Part shown: piece by piece, positions 9,242 to 18,082 of the stretch | Position numbering within the stretch: position 1 is the stretch's first letter | Layout of the letters: each line of letters begins with the position of its first letter | Assembly: GCF_007830355.1 (NCBI RefSeq) | Contig: NZ_VLKO01000001.1 | Location: 186,001 to 250,000 of the forward strand | Source: Flavobacterium tiangeerense | GTDB lineage: Bacteria > Bacteroidota > Bacteroidia > Flavobacteriales > Flavobacteriaceae | Reading direction: 5' to 3' | Length of the DNA stretch: 64,000 bases | The notes under the pieces: generated by a model | Told to the model about the DNA's origin: nothing | Seen by the model: the letters and a program-made list of their open reading frames with translations, nothing else | Database searches by the model: none | Translations under genes and position numbers: made by a program

Positions 9242-9249
9242 CAAAGATA
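9242..9249 (-). promoter_or_regulatory. -7 promoter box for the MATE gene
   Basis: The minus strand reads TATCTTTG, a perfect TAnnTTTG. Transcription would begin near 9235, leaving a short leader to the GTG at 9223. Confidence 0.6.
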
Positions 9250-9377
9250 ATAGAAGCTTTTAATTCTAGCTTTACAATTGCATTATTAAACTAGCTTTTT
9301 TCATTATTACTCCCCAAAACAAGAAATTCTGTAACAAACCCGTTAAATTGTATAACATGTCTACAAAACTCCAAGTC

Positions 9378-9385
9378 TATATTTG
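9378..9385 (+). promoter_or_regulatory. -7 promoter box for the outer-membrane barrel gene
   Basis: TATATTTG matches the Bacteroidota -7 consensus and lies 66 nt before the ATG at 9452. A TTG at 9348-9350 is somewhat far to be its -33 partner. Confidence 0.55.
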
Positions 9386-9451
9386 TACCGTTGTATTGCA
9401 CGAATAACAAAAGCAAAATGACACAAAATATTAATATTAAATTTTACAATT

Positions 9452-10033
9452 ATGACAATCGCAGGAAAAATTAAAACAGGATTTTTAGTAGCAGTAGCAA
9501 TGATGTTTGCTTCAACAACTCAAGCACAAGAAACAAACACAGCAGAAAATTACGATCAAGGTTTCCGTTTAGGTGTAGGATTAAATGCAGGTTACTCAAC
9601 TAATGATCCATACAAACTATCCCTTGGAGCTGACGTAAGAGGTCAGTATGATTTATCAAAAAGATACTCTTTGACTTTAACTACAGGATATACCAATTTA
9701 TTTCAAAGTAAAGCAGATGGATTTCCTGGACAAACAGAAGGAAAAGATTTAGGTTTAATCCCAGCTAAAGCAGGTTTCAAAGCATTTGTTTGGAATGATC
9801 AATTTTACTTAATGGGTGAAGCAGGTGCTGCATTTGCAGTAAGTAATGTAGACAATACAAGAGATAAAACATCTTTATTGTTGTCTCCAAGTATAGGATA
9901 TGCTACTAAATATATCGATGTATCGTTGAACTATACACATTACAATCATTTTGATCGTTTAAACAACAATGGAACTCTTGGTAGAGGAGTTGGACAAGTT
10001 GGAGTACGTTTAGCTTACGGTTTTCAACTATAA
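9452..10033 (+). CDS. Secreted outer-membrane beta-barrel protein, unknown role
   Basis: A 193-residue protein with a signal peptide ending after ASTTQAQ (about residue 25). The rest has alternating strands rich in Gly and aromatics, such as GVGLNAGYSTNDPYKLSLGADVRGQYD, and ends in GVRLAYGFQL, a C-terminal strand typical of small outer-membrane barrels. Families of this shape are annotated as outer-membrane beta-barrel proteins. No specific function is visible. It is a single-gene unit, with its own promoter box and a strong terminator. Confidence 0.8.
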   Translation: MTIAGKIKTGFLVAVAMMFASTTQAQETNTAENYDQGFRLGVGLNAGYSTNDPYKLSLGADVRGQYDLSKRYSLTLTTGYTNLFQSKADGFPGQTEGKDLGLIPAKAGFKAFVWNDQFYLMGEAGAAFAVSNVDNTRDKTSLLLSPSIGYATKYIDVSLNYTHYNHFDRLNNNGTLGRGVGQVGVRLAYGFQL

Positions 10034-10053
10034 GACCTCTTAGAATTAGTTAC

Positions 10054-10088
10054 AAAAAAAATGCGCTGAATTTCAGCGCATTTTTTTT
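10054..10088 (+). terminator. Terminator between the barrel gene and ppk2
   Basis: ATGCGCTGAA and its complement (10061-10081) form a tight hairpin flanked by A- and T-runs, so it can work for both converging genes. Confidence 0.88.
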
Positions 10089-10090
10089 GT

Positions 10091-10969
10091 CTATTCCTTT
10101 TCTAACATTTCTTTATACAGTTCCATATTAGCCTTGACCTTATCATCCATCTCTGGCTCCTTAATATCAGTGTGTTTTTGCATTTCTTCCCAAATAATCT
10201 TAGCCACAATATAACGTGCCATTTCCTTATCATCGGCTGGAACTACATACCATGGCGCATGCTCAGAACTTGTCTTGTTTATGGCTTCTTCATAAAAATG
10301 CATATAATTATCCCATTGATCACGCTCTTTCAAATCTCCTACCGAAAATTTCCAGTTGTGTTCCCTCTCTTCTAAACGGCGCAACAAGCGCTGCCTTTGC
10401 TCCTCTTTACTCAAATGCAAAAAGAACTTTAGCATAATGGTTCCATTTTGCGTAATATGCTTCTCAAAATTTTTGATCTGCTCCATTCTATTTTCCCAAA
10501 ACTCCGGCGTAATGTCTGCTACGTTTTCAATTCCAGGTAGATTTTCGTTCAAAATATACTCAGGATGCACTCTCGTCACCAATACATTTTCATAATGTGA
10601 TCTATTAAACACAGCAAACTTACCTTTTTCAGGTAAAACTAAGTAATGCCTCCACAAATAATCATGCTCTAATTCAGTAGAATTGGGCGTTTTAAAACTA
10701 TGCACAACCACTCCTCTCGAGTTAAATTCCTTGAAAACTTCCCGAATCAAACTGTCCTTTCCTGAAGTATCCATTCCTTGCAAACAAATCAAAACACCAT
10801 ACCTATTGTGCGCATACATGACATCTTGCAAGGCACTTAATTTTTCAGTGACATTCTTTAATTTATCTTCTTTTTTTTCATCGCTGGCACCAATTTCTAA
10901 ATTGGTTGGCAATTTTGACAACTTAATTTTGTCAACAACTTTAAAATCATCCGGATTTATAGACTTCAT
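10091..10969 (-). CDS. ppk2: Polyphosphate kinase 2 (PPK2) family protein
   Basis: A 292-residue PPK2 enzyme, which transfers phosphate between polyphosphate and nucleotides. Walker A is GMDTSGKD, the lid and Walker B region includes FNRSHYENVLVTRVHP, and KFFLHLSKEEQRQRLLRR is the family C-terminal signature. The ORF runs to 11116, but the extra 49 codons are not PPK2-like. The ATG at 10969 follows a perfect -7 box (10994-11001). The PPK2 class (AMP-, ADP- or bifunctional) is not decided from the sequence. Confidence 0.9.
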   Translation of the reverse strand: MKSINPDDFKVVDKIKLSKLPTNLEIGASDEKKEDKLKNVTEKLSALQDVMYAHNRYGVLICLQGMDTSGKDSLIREVFKEFNSRGVVVHSFKTPNSTELEHDYLWRHYLVLPEKGKFAVFNRSHYENVLVTRVHPEYILNENLPGIENVADITPEFWENRMEQIKNFEKHITQNGTIMLKFFLHLSKEEQRQRLLRRLEEREHNWKFSVGDLKERDQWDNYMHFYEEAINKTSSEHAPWYVVPADDKEMARYIVAKIIWEEMQKHTDIKEPEMDDKVKANMELYKEMLEKE

Positions 10970-10993
10970 AGGAAATAATTTATCTTTACTTCT

Positions 10994-11001
10994 CAAATAT
11001 A
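10994..11001 (-). promoter_or_regulatory. -7 promoter box for ppk2
   Basis: The minus strand reads TATATTTG, 24 nt upstream of the ATG at 10969. It lies inside the extended ORF, so it supports the shorter start. Confidence 0.6.
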
Positions 11002-11121
11002 ACAAATTACAAGTAGCTTTTTCCTGCTGTACGCTTGAATCTTTTCCTCCGCCAAAAAAAGGCGTTCGTAAAAGGATAACGCTTCCATCAGGGCTAGGGA
11101 CTTGCTGCAAAAACACAAATA

Positions 11122-11958
11122 ATGGAAAAATTCAAACTCGAAATTCTCTTGCATATCATCGGTATTGGTTCAGCTTCAGGACTAATCTATAAAGACAATT
11201 CCCTACTAATAATAGGAGATAACAGCGGATTCCTTTATGAATATCAATTGGATTCTAAAGACTTAAAACGCCATCCATTGCTCGAAAATCCTATTGAAAA
11301 CACCCCTAAAAAAGACAAAGCCGATTTTGAAGCTATCGCATACTTTGCCGATAGTCTTTATGTTTTTGGCTCTGGATCAACCGCAAATAGGAACAAAATG
11401 ATTCAGCTAAACGATGCCGATAAAAAAATAATTGCAACTCACGATCTAACCGATTTATATGCTGTCATGCAAAACTTTGGCGGAATCAATCCCGAAGATT
11501 TCAATATCGAAGGTGCCACGTATAATGGTCAAAATTGGTATTTATTGAACCGCGGTAACGGAATTTCGAATAAAAATGTACTTTTTACCATAGCTGGCAA
11601 AAACCTAACAAACGATTTTCAAATTCTTTCCAATACTTACAAATTACCTAAAATAAAAGGAGTACGCAGCAGCTTTACCGATGCGATTCTTGTAGACGAT
11701 ACGCTTTATTTTTTGGCCACAGCCGAAGATACAAAATCGACGTATGACGATGGAGAAGTTTTAGGAAGCTTAATTGGGAGCATCGACTTGAAAACCATGA
11801 AAATCAATTTCACACAAAAAATTAGCGATACCCATAAATTCGAAGGATTGACTTTATACACCAATTCAAAAGAAAAAATTGAGTTCCTGCTTTGTGAAGA
11901 CAAAGACACTGAAGTTTTAGAAACGTATATTTATAAATTATCCTTTTCAAAACAATAA
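11122..11958 (+). CDS. Hypothetical protein, probable beta-propeller-like fold
   Basis: A 278-residue protein without a clear signal peptide. It contains repeated strand-turn units: SGLIYKDNSLLIIGDNSGFLYEY, then FEAIAYFADSLYVFGSGS, NIEGATYNGQNWYLLNRGNG and FEGLTLY. Paired acidic-Phe/Glu-Gly/Ala segments like these recall propeller or phytase-like esterase domains. I cannot name the family with confidence. It is divergent from ppk2. Its ATG lies 153 nt from the ppk2 start, so both promoters share that space. Confidence 0.75.
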   Translation: MEKFKLEILLHIIGIGSASGLIYKDNSLLIIGDNSGFLYEYQLDSKDLKRHPLLENPIENTPKKDKADFEAIAYFADSLYVFGSGSTANRNKMIQLNDADKKIIATHDLTDLYAVMQNFGGINPEDFNIEGATYNGQNWYLLNRGNGISNKNVLFTIAGKNLTNDFQILSNTYKLPKIKGVRSSFTDAILVDDTLYFLATAEDTKSTYDDGEVLGSLIGSIDLKTMKINFTQKISDTHKFEGLTLYTNSKEKIEFLLCEDKDTEVLETYIYKLSFSKQ

Positions 11959-12029
11959 ATCAAAAAATATTTTATCTCCATCCCAACCTTTTTCATTTTT
12001 TTAATCTCTTTAGTAGAAAGACATAAATT

Positions 12030-12566
12030 GTGATAAACGAAAATTTAATTTCTGACTGCAAAAAAATGCACCGAGATGCCCAGCGTCAAGTGTATGAGCT
12101 TATGGCTCCAAAATTGTACCGCACTTGCAAGCGCTACCTAAAGAAAGAGGAAGAAATAGAAGAGGCATTGGCCGACGCTTTCTATACTATTTTTACCAAA
12201 CTCGAACAGCTCAAAGAATTTGGCGCTTTTGAAGCTTGGTCCCGAAAAATTACAGTCAATCATTGTTTGGCTACCATCAAGAAAAACACCAATTTCAATT
12301 TGCATCTTGATGATATCAAAACTATTGCGCAACCTTTTACTGATGAAATAACGGACCTCGAAGAGGAAGATTTGCTGAATTTGCTCAATCACATTCCTGA
12401 AGGTTGCAAGACGATTTTTAATCTTTTCGTTATCGAAGGCTATGGCCACAAAGAAATTGCAGTTATGCTGAACATTTCCGAAGGCACATCCAAATCACAA
12501 TTGAATGCTTCGAAAACCAAGCTAAAGGAATTAGTAAACAATTTGTATTACCAAAAAGCGAAATAG
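12030..12566 (+). CDS. ECF-type RNA polymerase sigma factor
   Basis: A 178-residue sigma-70-like factor with region 2 (QRQVYELMAPKLYRTCKRYLKKEEEIEEALADAF) and region 4 ending in NISEGTSKSQLNASKTKLKEL. This is the extracytoplasmic-function layout. The start is a GTG at 12030. The next gene starts two bases after its stop and has an N-terminal cytosolic segment plus one membrane helix, so that partner could act as the anti-sigma factor (inference). No signature points to the signal sensed. Confidence 0.88.
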   Translation: MINENLISDCKKMHRDAQRQVYELMAPKLYRTCKRYLKKEEEIEEALADAFYTIFTKLEQLKEFGAFEAWSRKITVNHCLATIKKNTNFNLHLDDIKTIAQPFTDEITDLEEEDLLNLLNHIPEGCKTIFNLFVIEGYGHKEIAVMLNISEGTSKSQLNASKTKLKELVNNLYYQKAK

Positions 12567-12568
12567 TC

Positions 12569-15259
12569 ATGGACAATCAAGAAAAAATATTCAACAAAAT
12601 AAAAAATGCTTCCCAAAAAGCAGAAGAAAAAAACTTTCCTGCAATGGAAAAAGTTTGGATGCGAGTAGAAGAAAAACTAGACAAAAAAGAAGATAAAAAA
12701 GCTATTGCCCTTTGGAAAAAATTAACCATTGCCGCTTCACTCCTATTGTTTTTCTCATTGGGATACCAGTTTATTAAAACCGATTCAAAAGTAGTCAAGC
12801 CAAGCGGAACGAAAGAAAACAGCGTAGTAATACAAGAAAAAACAGAGCCTAAACAAACCGAGGGACTTTCAAAAACCATAAAACCAGATGCTGAAGTTAT
12901 TCTAAAAAAACAAATTGAAAAACCTGTAATCGTAGTAAAAACAACAACTCATATCAATAGTAACATCAATCAAATAACTTCTACTAATTCAGAAGACATC
13001 GAATTGAGCAAGGACAAAGAAGCGAATATTAACGCCTTTAAAGTCGAAGCAATTGCATTAGAAGAAAATAAGGGAAAAGCCAAAATCACATCTACATACG
13101 ATGCCACAACAAGAATGATTTCGGGTATAGTTACAGACGAACAGGACTTACCACTTCCTGGGGTAAATGTATATATTAAAGGAATAACAAAAGGTGTCGC
13201 AACTAACTTTGAGGGAAAATTTAGCATCAAAGCTGAAAAAGGAGATGAACTTGTTTTTTCATATATAGGATATGAAAACAGTTATGCTACTGTTGGTGAA
13301 AATGATAAAATAAATATGAAACTGGTTAATAATTCAATGGCTTTGAATGAAGTTGTAGTTGCTGCTTATGCATCTAAGCCAAAAAAATCAGTTTTGACGA
13401 GTTCTGTTGCTATGATTTCTGGTACTGATTTGATGAAACAAAAATCAGCAAATGTTAGTCAAGCCCTTCAAGGTAAAATTGCAGGAGTTCAAATTACAAA
13501 CAATCCTGAATATTTGAGTCAAGACTCGCCTAAACCTTATCCAACAATCAGAATCCGCGGGAAAGCATCCATTAGACAATCAAACGAACCTTTATACATT
13601 ATTGATGGAGTTCCTGTGAATCCTGATGAGTTCAAACAATTAAAACCCGAAAATATTAAAACTGTAAACGTCCTAAAGGACTTCGCAGCAACTTCTTTAT
13701 ACGGAAGTAGAGCATCAAATGGTGTCATCTTAGTAACAACAAAAAACGGAACTTATCAAAATCTTTCTAAAAAAGAACTAGAAAAAAGACTCAAAAAACT
13801 GAGCAAAAATAAAAAGCAAGAACAAATAGTAGTTCCACCAAAATCTATCGAAGTTTCACAAGAAGACTATGAAAATTTTGTAGAAAATCAATTCGAAAGT
13901 CCAAAATCAGCACCACTTTCCACTTTCTCCATTGATGTTGACAATGCTTCTTATACCAACATAAGACGTTTCATCAACAACGGACAAACCGTACCGAAAG
14001 ATGCCGTGAGAGTCGAAGAAATGATGAACTTTTTCAAATACAAATATCCACAACCACAAGACCAAAATCCGTTTTCGATTAATACGGAATACAGTGATTG
14101 TCCTTGGAATCCAAAACACCAATTGCTAAAAATTGGTTTACAAGGCAAAAATATTCCAACGGATAATCTGCCAGCTTCCAACTTGGTTTTCTTGATTGAT
14201 GTTTCGGGTTCGATGAGTGATCCCAACAAATTGCCATTGCTGAAACAATCGTTGAAAATTTTGGTAAACGAACTCCGAAAAAAAGACAAAGTAGCCATTG
14301 TGGTTTATGCTGGAGCAGCAGGAATGGTTTTGCCTCCAACATCAGGAGATGAAAAGCAAACTATCATCGATGCTTTAGAAAAACTCAATGCTGGCGGAAG
14401 CACGGCTGGTGGTGCAGGAATAGAATTGGCTTATAAATTGGCAGAAGAAAACTTTATCAAAGGAGGTAATAATCGGGTAATTCTGGCTACTGATGGCGAT
14501 TTCAATGTGGGAGCTTCATCCAATACTGATATGCAAACCTTGATTGAAGAAAAAAGAAAATCGGGAGTTTTCTTAACTTGTTTGGGTTATGGAATGGGCA
14601 ATTACAAAGACAGCAAAATGGAAACTTTAGCCGACAAAGGCAATGGAAATTATGCTTATATCGACAATATTCAAGAAGCCAATCGTTTCTTAGGTAAAGA
14701 ATATAAAGGTTCAATGTTTGCTATCGCCAAAGACGTGAAAATCCAAATCGAATTCAATCCAAAACATGTTCAGGCGTACCGATTAATTGGCTACGAAAAC
14801 AGAAAATTGCGCCCTGAAGATTTTACAAACGATACCATTGATGCAGGAGAATTAGGTAGCGGCCATACAGTAACGGCTTTGTACGAAGTGATTCCTATTG
14901 GTGTGGAAAATGAATTTATCAACAATCAACCTGACTTAAAATACACCAAAACAAGTTCAAATGAAAGTGATTATTCTGATGAATTGGCAACTATAAAATT
15001 CCGTTATAAAAAACCTGATGGTGACAAAAGTATCGAAATGGTAAAGGCTATTGAAAACAAATCAATTCCGTTGAAAAATTCGTCTGATGATTTTAAATTT
15101 AGTTCCGCTGTAGCTTGGTTTGGGTTGAAATTGAGAGATTCAAAACTAGTATCTAATACATCCTCTGAAGAAATCAAAAAACTGGCAAAAGAAGGATTGT
15201 CCAATGACGAAGACGGTTATAAAGCAGAGTTTGTCCGTTTGGTAGAAACTGTGAAATAA
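12569..15259 (+). CDS. Fusion protein: membrane anchor, carboxypeptidase-regulatory domain, TonB plug, VWA domain
   Basis: An 896-residue protein coupled to the ECF sigma gene. In order: a cytosolic N-terminus of about 48 residues, one membrane helix (about 49-66), and a low-complexity linker. Then a CarboxypepD_reg-like domain (about 184-258; GIVTDEQDLPLPGVNVYIKG), a TonB plug-like domain (about 259-398; IRIRGKASIRQSNEPLYIIDG) and a YfbK-type region with a VWA N-terminal part from about 447. The metal site is DVSGSMS near residue 544 and a C-terminal DUF3520-like part follows. There is no beta-barrel, so it is not a TonB receptor. Topology places the large part in the periplasm. Function is unknown. 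Confidence 0.85.
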   Translation: MDNQEKIFNKIKNASQKAEEKNFPAMEKVWMRVEEKLDKKEDKKAIALWKKLTIAASLLLFFSLGYQFIKTDSKVVKPSGTKENSVVIQEKTEPKQTEGLSKTIKPDAEVILKKQIEKPVIVVKTTTHINSNINQITSTNSEDIELSKDKEANINAFKVEAIALEENKGKAKITSTYDATTRMISGIVTDEQDLPLPGVNVYIKGITKGVATNFEGKFSIKAEKGDELVFSYIGYENSYATVGENDKINMKLVNNSMALNEVVVAAYASKPKKSVLTSSVAMISGTDLMKQKSANVSQALQGKIAGVQITNNPEYLSQDSPKPYPTIRIRGKASIRQSNEPLYIIDGVPVNPDEFKQLKPENIKTVNVLKDFAATSLYGSRASNGVILVTTKNGTYQNLSKKELEKRLKKLSKNKKQEQIVVPPKSIEVSQEDYENFVENQFESPKSAPLSTFSIDVDNASYTNIRRFINNGQTVPKDAVRVEEMMNFFKYKYPQPQDQNPFSINTEYSDCPWNPKHQLLKIGLQGKNIPTDNLPASNLVFLIDVSGSMSDPNKLPLLKQSLKILVNELRKKDKVAIVVYAGAAGMVLPPTSGDEKQTIIDALEKLNAGGSTAGGAGIELAYKLAEENFIKGGNNRVILATDGDFNVGASSNTDMQTLIEEKRKSGVFLTCLGYGMGNYKDSKMETLADKGNGNYAYIDNIQEANRFLGKEYKGSMFAIAKDVKIQIEFNPKHVQAYRLIGYENRKLRPEDFTNDTIDAGELGSGHTVTALYEVIPIGVENEFINNQPDLKYTKTSSNESDYSDELATIKFRYKKPDGDKSIEMVKAIENKSIPLKNSSDDFKFSSAVAWFGLKLRDSKLVSNTSSEEIKKLAKEGLSNDEDGYKAEFVRLVETVK

Positions 15260-15322
15260 TTATTTTAACCCGAGTTAAGTTATTCCAATCTGCAAATGTT
15301 GTGTATAAAGATACACTGAATA

Positions 15323-15369
15323 AACTTCTCAATAAACCTCTCACTCAACGTGAGTTATATTGAGAAGTT
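15323..15369. other. Nested perfect inverted repeat in the intergenic region
   Basis: AACTTCTCAATA (15323-15334) and its exact complement (15358-15369) enclose a second palindrome, CTCAC-TCAAC-GTGAG (15340-15354). No T-run follows, so it is not a standard terminator. It sits 28 nt before the next ATG. Confidence 0.6.
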
Positions 15370-15396
15370 ATTGTCAAAAAAACTAAAAATGATAAA

Positions 15397-16167
15397 ATGA
15401 AACTAATTTTTTTAATAATATCTTTTCTTATAATAGTCCAATCTACTTTTTCTCAAACAGATAAAAAAGTAAACAATCCTATTTCAGCAAGTAAAACTCA
15501 GATTGTTTCAATAGATCCTGTTTATTTCGTACTAGGAACATTAAGTGATTATATGGGGCGTTTTTATGCTGTAAAAAGAGAAAAGCAAGTTGACAGATAC
15601 TATCCTTTTGAAAAACCATTAGTAAATTATTTGAGTTTATATATTAAAACTGAATTAAATATTACTATAGAAACAATTTTTCAAAAATCGAATCACTGTG
15701 AAATGTATTCCGAGGAAATTTCAAAAAAAATGAATAGTTTTTATGGCGAAAAAGATGAACTCTTAAATAACAAATTTGAAACGAATGAGCAGATTTATTC
15801 CTTTTTAGCAGGTGTTTATTACAGATATGGTGAAAAACTGGATTCTTCTATTTATAAAATTCAATTAACTAACTCAACTAAACATCAAAATTGCAACGAA
15901 TTCCTTAAACAGGTTGGTTGTAAAAACATATTATATGAATATTTGCAGAATATTCCAGCACAATTTATATATTACTTTGAACCAACAGCTGATTTGAAAA
16001 AATATTTTGATTCTATTGAGCCTGAAAGAGTAATACTTAAAAAATCATTTTATGATAGTATAGTAAAAATGACGGAGGGTGGTATAACGAAAACAGACTT
16101 CGAAATGAGTTTACAAAAATTAAAAGCGGACGGAATTGAAAAATTTAAAAAGGCTTCCAAAAAATAA
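15397..16167 (+). CDS. Secreted hypothetical protein
   Basis: A 256-residue protein with a signal peptide (MKLIFLIISFLIIVQSTFSQ) and no membrane segment after it. The mature part is Lys- and Tyr-rich and has three Cys (CEMY, NCNEF, VGCKN) that could form a disulfide. I recognise no family. It is preceded by a nested inverted repeat and followed 39 nt later by an SDR gene with its own promoter box, so it is probably a single unit. Its AT content is visibly higher than that of the preceding gene. Confidence 0.72.
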   Translation: MKLIFLIISFLIIVQSTFSQTDKKVNNPISASKTQIVSIDPVYFVLGTLSDYMGRFYAVKREKQVDRYYPFEKPLVNYLSLYIKTELNITIETIFQKSNHCEMYSEEISKKMNSFYGEKDELLNNKFETNEQIYSFLAGVYYRYGEKLDSSIYKIQLTNSTKHQNCNEFLKQVGCKNILYEYLQNIPAQFIYYFEPTADLKKYFDSIEPERVILKKSFYDSIVKMTEGGITKTDFEMSLQKLKADGIEKFKKASKK

Positions 16168-16173
16168 ATATCT

Positions 16174-16181
16174 TAACTTTG
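16174..16181 (+). promoter_or_regulatory. -7 promoter box for the SDR gene
   Basis: TAACTTTG matches TAnnTTTG and lies 26 nt before the ATG at 16207. Confidence 0.55.
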
Positions 16182-16206
16182 TTTCTGAACAAAAACAAAG
16201 CAAAAA

Positions 16207-16923
16207 ATGACTGATTTAAAAAATAAAACGGCACTGGTTACAGGCGCCGGAAAAGGAATAGGGAAAGCAATTGCATTGGCATTAGCCAAAGAAGGCGTAA
16301 ACGTAATTTTAGTAGCGCGCACTCAAGAAGAAATTGACAGTGTAGCTGCAAAAGTACGCTCGCTACGTGTAAAAGCTTTGGCTGTTACTGCAGATGTTGC
16401 TGATATCAACTCTGTAAACGCTGCGGTAGAAAAAGCACTAAGCGAATTTGGCGCTATTGATATTTTGATCAATAACGCTGGTATTGCATCGTTTGGAAAA
16501 TTCTTAGAATTAGAACCAACCGATTGGGAACGCATTATTCAAGTGAATTTAATGGGACCGTATTACGTAACCAGAGCCGTTGTTCCAAACATGATTGAAA
16601 GACAAACTGGAGATATTATCAACATCTCATCAACCGCTGGATTGGCCGGAAATGCATTGACGAGCGCGTATAGTGCCTCTAAATTTGCATTGCTAGGACT
16701 AACCGATTCATTGATGCAAGAAATGCGCAAACACAACATTCGTGTTACCGCACTTACGCCAAGCACCGTGGCGACTGACATGGCCAAAGAACTCAAACTT
16801 ACGGACGGAAATCCGGATAAAGTAATGCAAGCCGAAGATATGGCAGAGCTCGTAATCGCGCAACTCAAATTAAACCGACGCGTGTTTGTAAAAAACAGCA
16901 GTCTTTGGTCTACTAATCCGTAA
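16207..16923 (+). CDS. SDR-family oxidoreductase, 3-ketoacyl-ACP reductase-like
   Basis: A 238-residue classical short-chain dehydrogenase. The cofactor motif is [12 protein letters not shown] at residues 13-24, followed by NNAG, then the catalytic Ser (NISSTAG) and YSASK. It resembles FabG and YvrD-like reductases, but the real substrate is not determined. It is a single gene with its own -7 box, and a terminator that can serve both directions follows. Confidence 0.85.
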   Translation: MTDLKNKTALVTGAGKGIGKAIALALAKEGVNVILVARTQEEIDSVAAKVRSLRVKALAVTADVADINSVNAAVEKALSEFGAIDILINNAGIASFGKFLELEPTDWERIIQVNLMGPYYVTRAVVPNMIERQTGDIINISSTAGLAGNALTSAYSASKFALLGLTDSLMQEMRKHNIRVTALTPSTVATDMAKELKLTDGNPDKVMQAEDMAELVIAQLKLNRRVFVKNSSLWSTNP

Positions 16924-16950
16924 AATTTAAAAGCTTACAGTATAAAAACT

Positions 16951-16997
16951 AAAAACCATTGAGAATCGCATTTTAATTGCTTTCTCAATGGTTTTTT
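16951..16997. terminator. Bidirectional terminator
   Basis: AAAACCATTGAGAA pairs with TTCTCAATGGTTTT, with A-runs before and T-runs after. It lies between the converging SDR and L,D-transpeptidase genes. Confidence 0.88.
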
Positions 16998-17015
16998 CTT
17001 TATTACAATCTGTGG

Positions 17016-17891
17016 CTATTCCTTATTTTGTTGCGTAGCTCTATTTTTCTGTTCTTTTAAAATAGTATTCATATGTGCTTTTGTTTCTCTTTCGATATCA
17101 CTTTCACTGAGTTGTAAACCTTTGGCATCGTCTGCCAAAACATACCAAGGTTTGGTTTTTCCAAACGGATAGGCTCCAAAAACAATGACAGGAGTTCCTT
17201 TTACTTTTATATTTTGATCATCTTGAAGTACCCATTCGTCTGCCCAACTGTACAGTTTTTTGGCATCTGCTTCTTGAAGTCTCAAACAAGAATGCGAAGC
17301 TGGATAACCCGGCAAAGCATATTGATGAAAACCAACACCCAATTTATTTTCGATGTTAAAATTCCATTTTAAATCCCACTCGTCGTTAAAAGTACTGGTT
17401 GTTTTTTCCGCTTTCCAATTGGTAAAAAACAATCCAGTTGGTGTTTTATCTTTTTCCCTTCCCATATTGGTTGGGCCGGTATAAATCAATTCGCCATTTT
17501 CATAGGCAGCAAAGGTTTGTGTTGGGTATGAAAAATAGATAATCTTTTCAACATCTTTCAAATACGAAACCTTCAAAGGAAAAGGCAAATAATAAGCAAT
17601 ATCTCCCGTAAAATCATTTGGAACTATAACCGAATCTAATTTTTTAAAATTCTCGGCATCAGTCCTATTGATGGCATAAGCAAGTTGCAATTGAGTACTA
17701 TTGTTTGTAGCTTTCTCTACCCATTCTTTCGTATTTTCAAAATGATAAGTGACCGTACCAGGTTTTTTTCGTTCTATTTTAGTTGGAACTTTTTCTGTTA
17801 GATTTTTGTCTTTAGACTTTTTTGCATTCTCTTGACAAGAAAACAAAACACAGCAAACTAATGCACTAAGGATATAAACTATTGGCTTCAT
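17016..17891 (-). CDS. L,D-transpeptidase (YkuD domain) lipoprotein
   Basis: A 291-residue protein with a lipoprotein signal (lipobox LFSC, Cys about residue 19). The YkuD domain carries GFHQYALPGYPASHSCLRL, which is the HxxxxxxxSHxCxR active site with catalytic Cys near residue 201. The usual SHGC is SHSC here. L,D-transpeptidases make 3-3 crosslinks in peptidoglycan or attach proteins to it. It stands alone between the SDR terminator and mtaB, about 190 nt downstream of mtaB. Confidence 0.88.
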   Translation of the reverse strand: MKPIVYILSALVCCVLFSCQENAKKSKDKNLTEKVPTKIERKKPGTVTYHFENTKEWVEKATNNSTQLQLAYAINRTDAENFKKLDSVIVPNDFTGDIAYYLPFPLKVSYLKDVEKIIYFSYPTQTFAAYENGELIYTGPTNMGREKDKTPTGLFFTNWKAEKTTSTFNDEWDLKWNFNIENKLGVGFHQYALPGYPASHSCLRLQEADAKKLYSWADEWVLQDDQNIKVKGTPVIVFGAYPFGKTKPWYVLADDAKGLQLSESDIERETKAHMNTILKEQKNRATQQNKE

Positions 17892-18082
17892 AAGGTTTAA
17901 TTTTATTTTGTTAAAATTACCTCAATCAGCTATCAAGTCTCTTACACAATTTGTATTAGTTGTTACAGAATTAAACTTGAAAAAACCATTAAGAAATGAA
18001 GAAAATTAAGCTAAATACTTAATGAACTCAACCTCTTAATGGTTTAAAAATGTTTTACTTAAATGACTTATATGTTTAAAAC

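Noticed and set aside
10969..11116. Longer ppk2 start
   Set aside because: A perfect -7 box lies within it and the added peptide has no PPK2 similarity.
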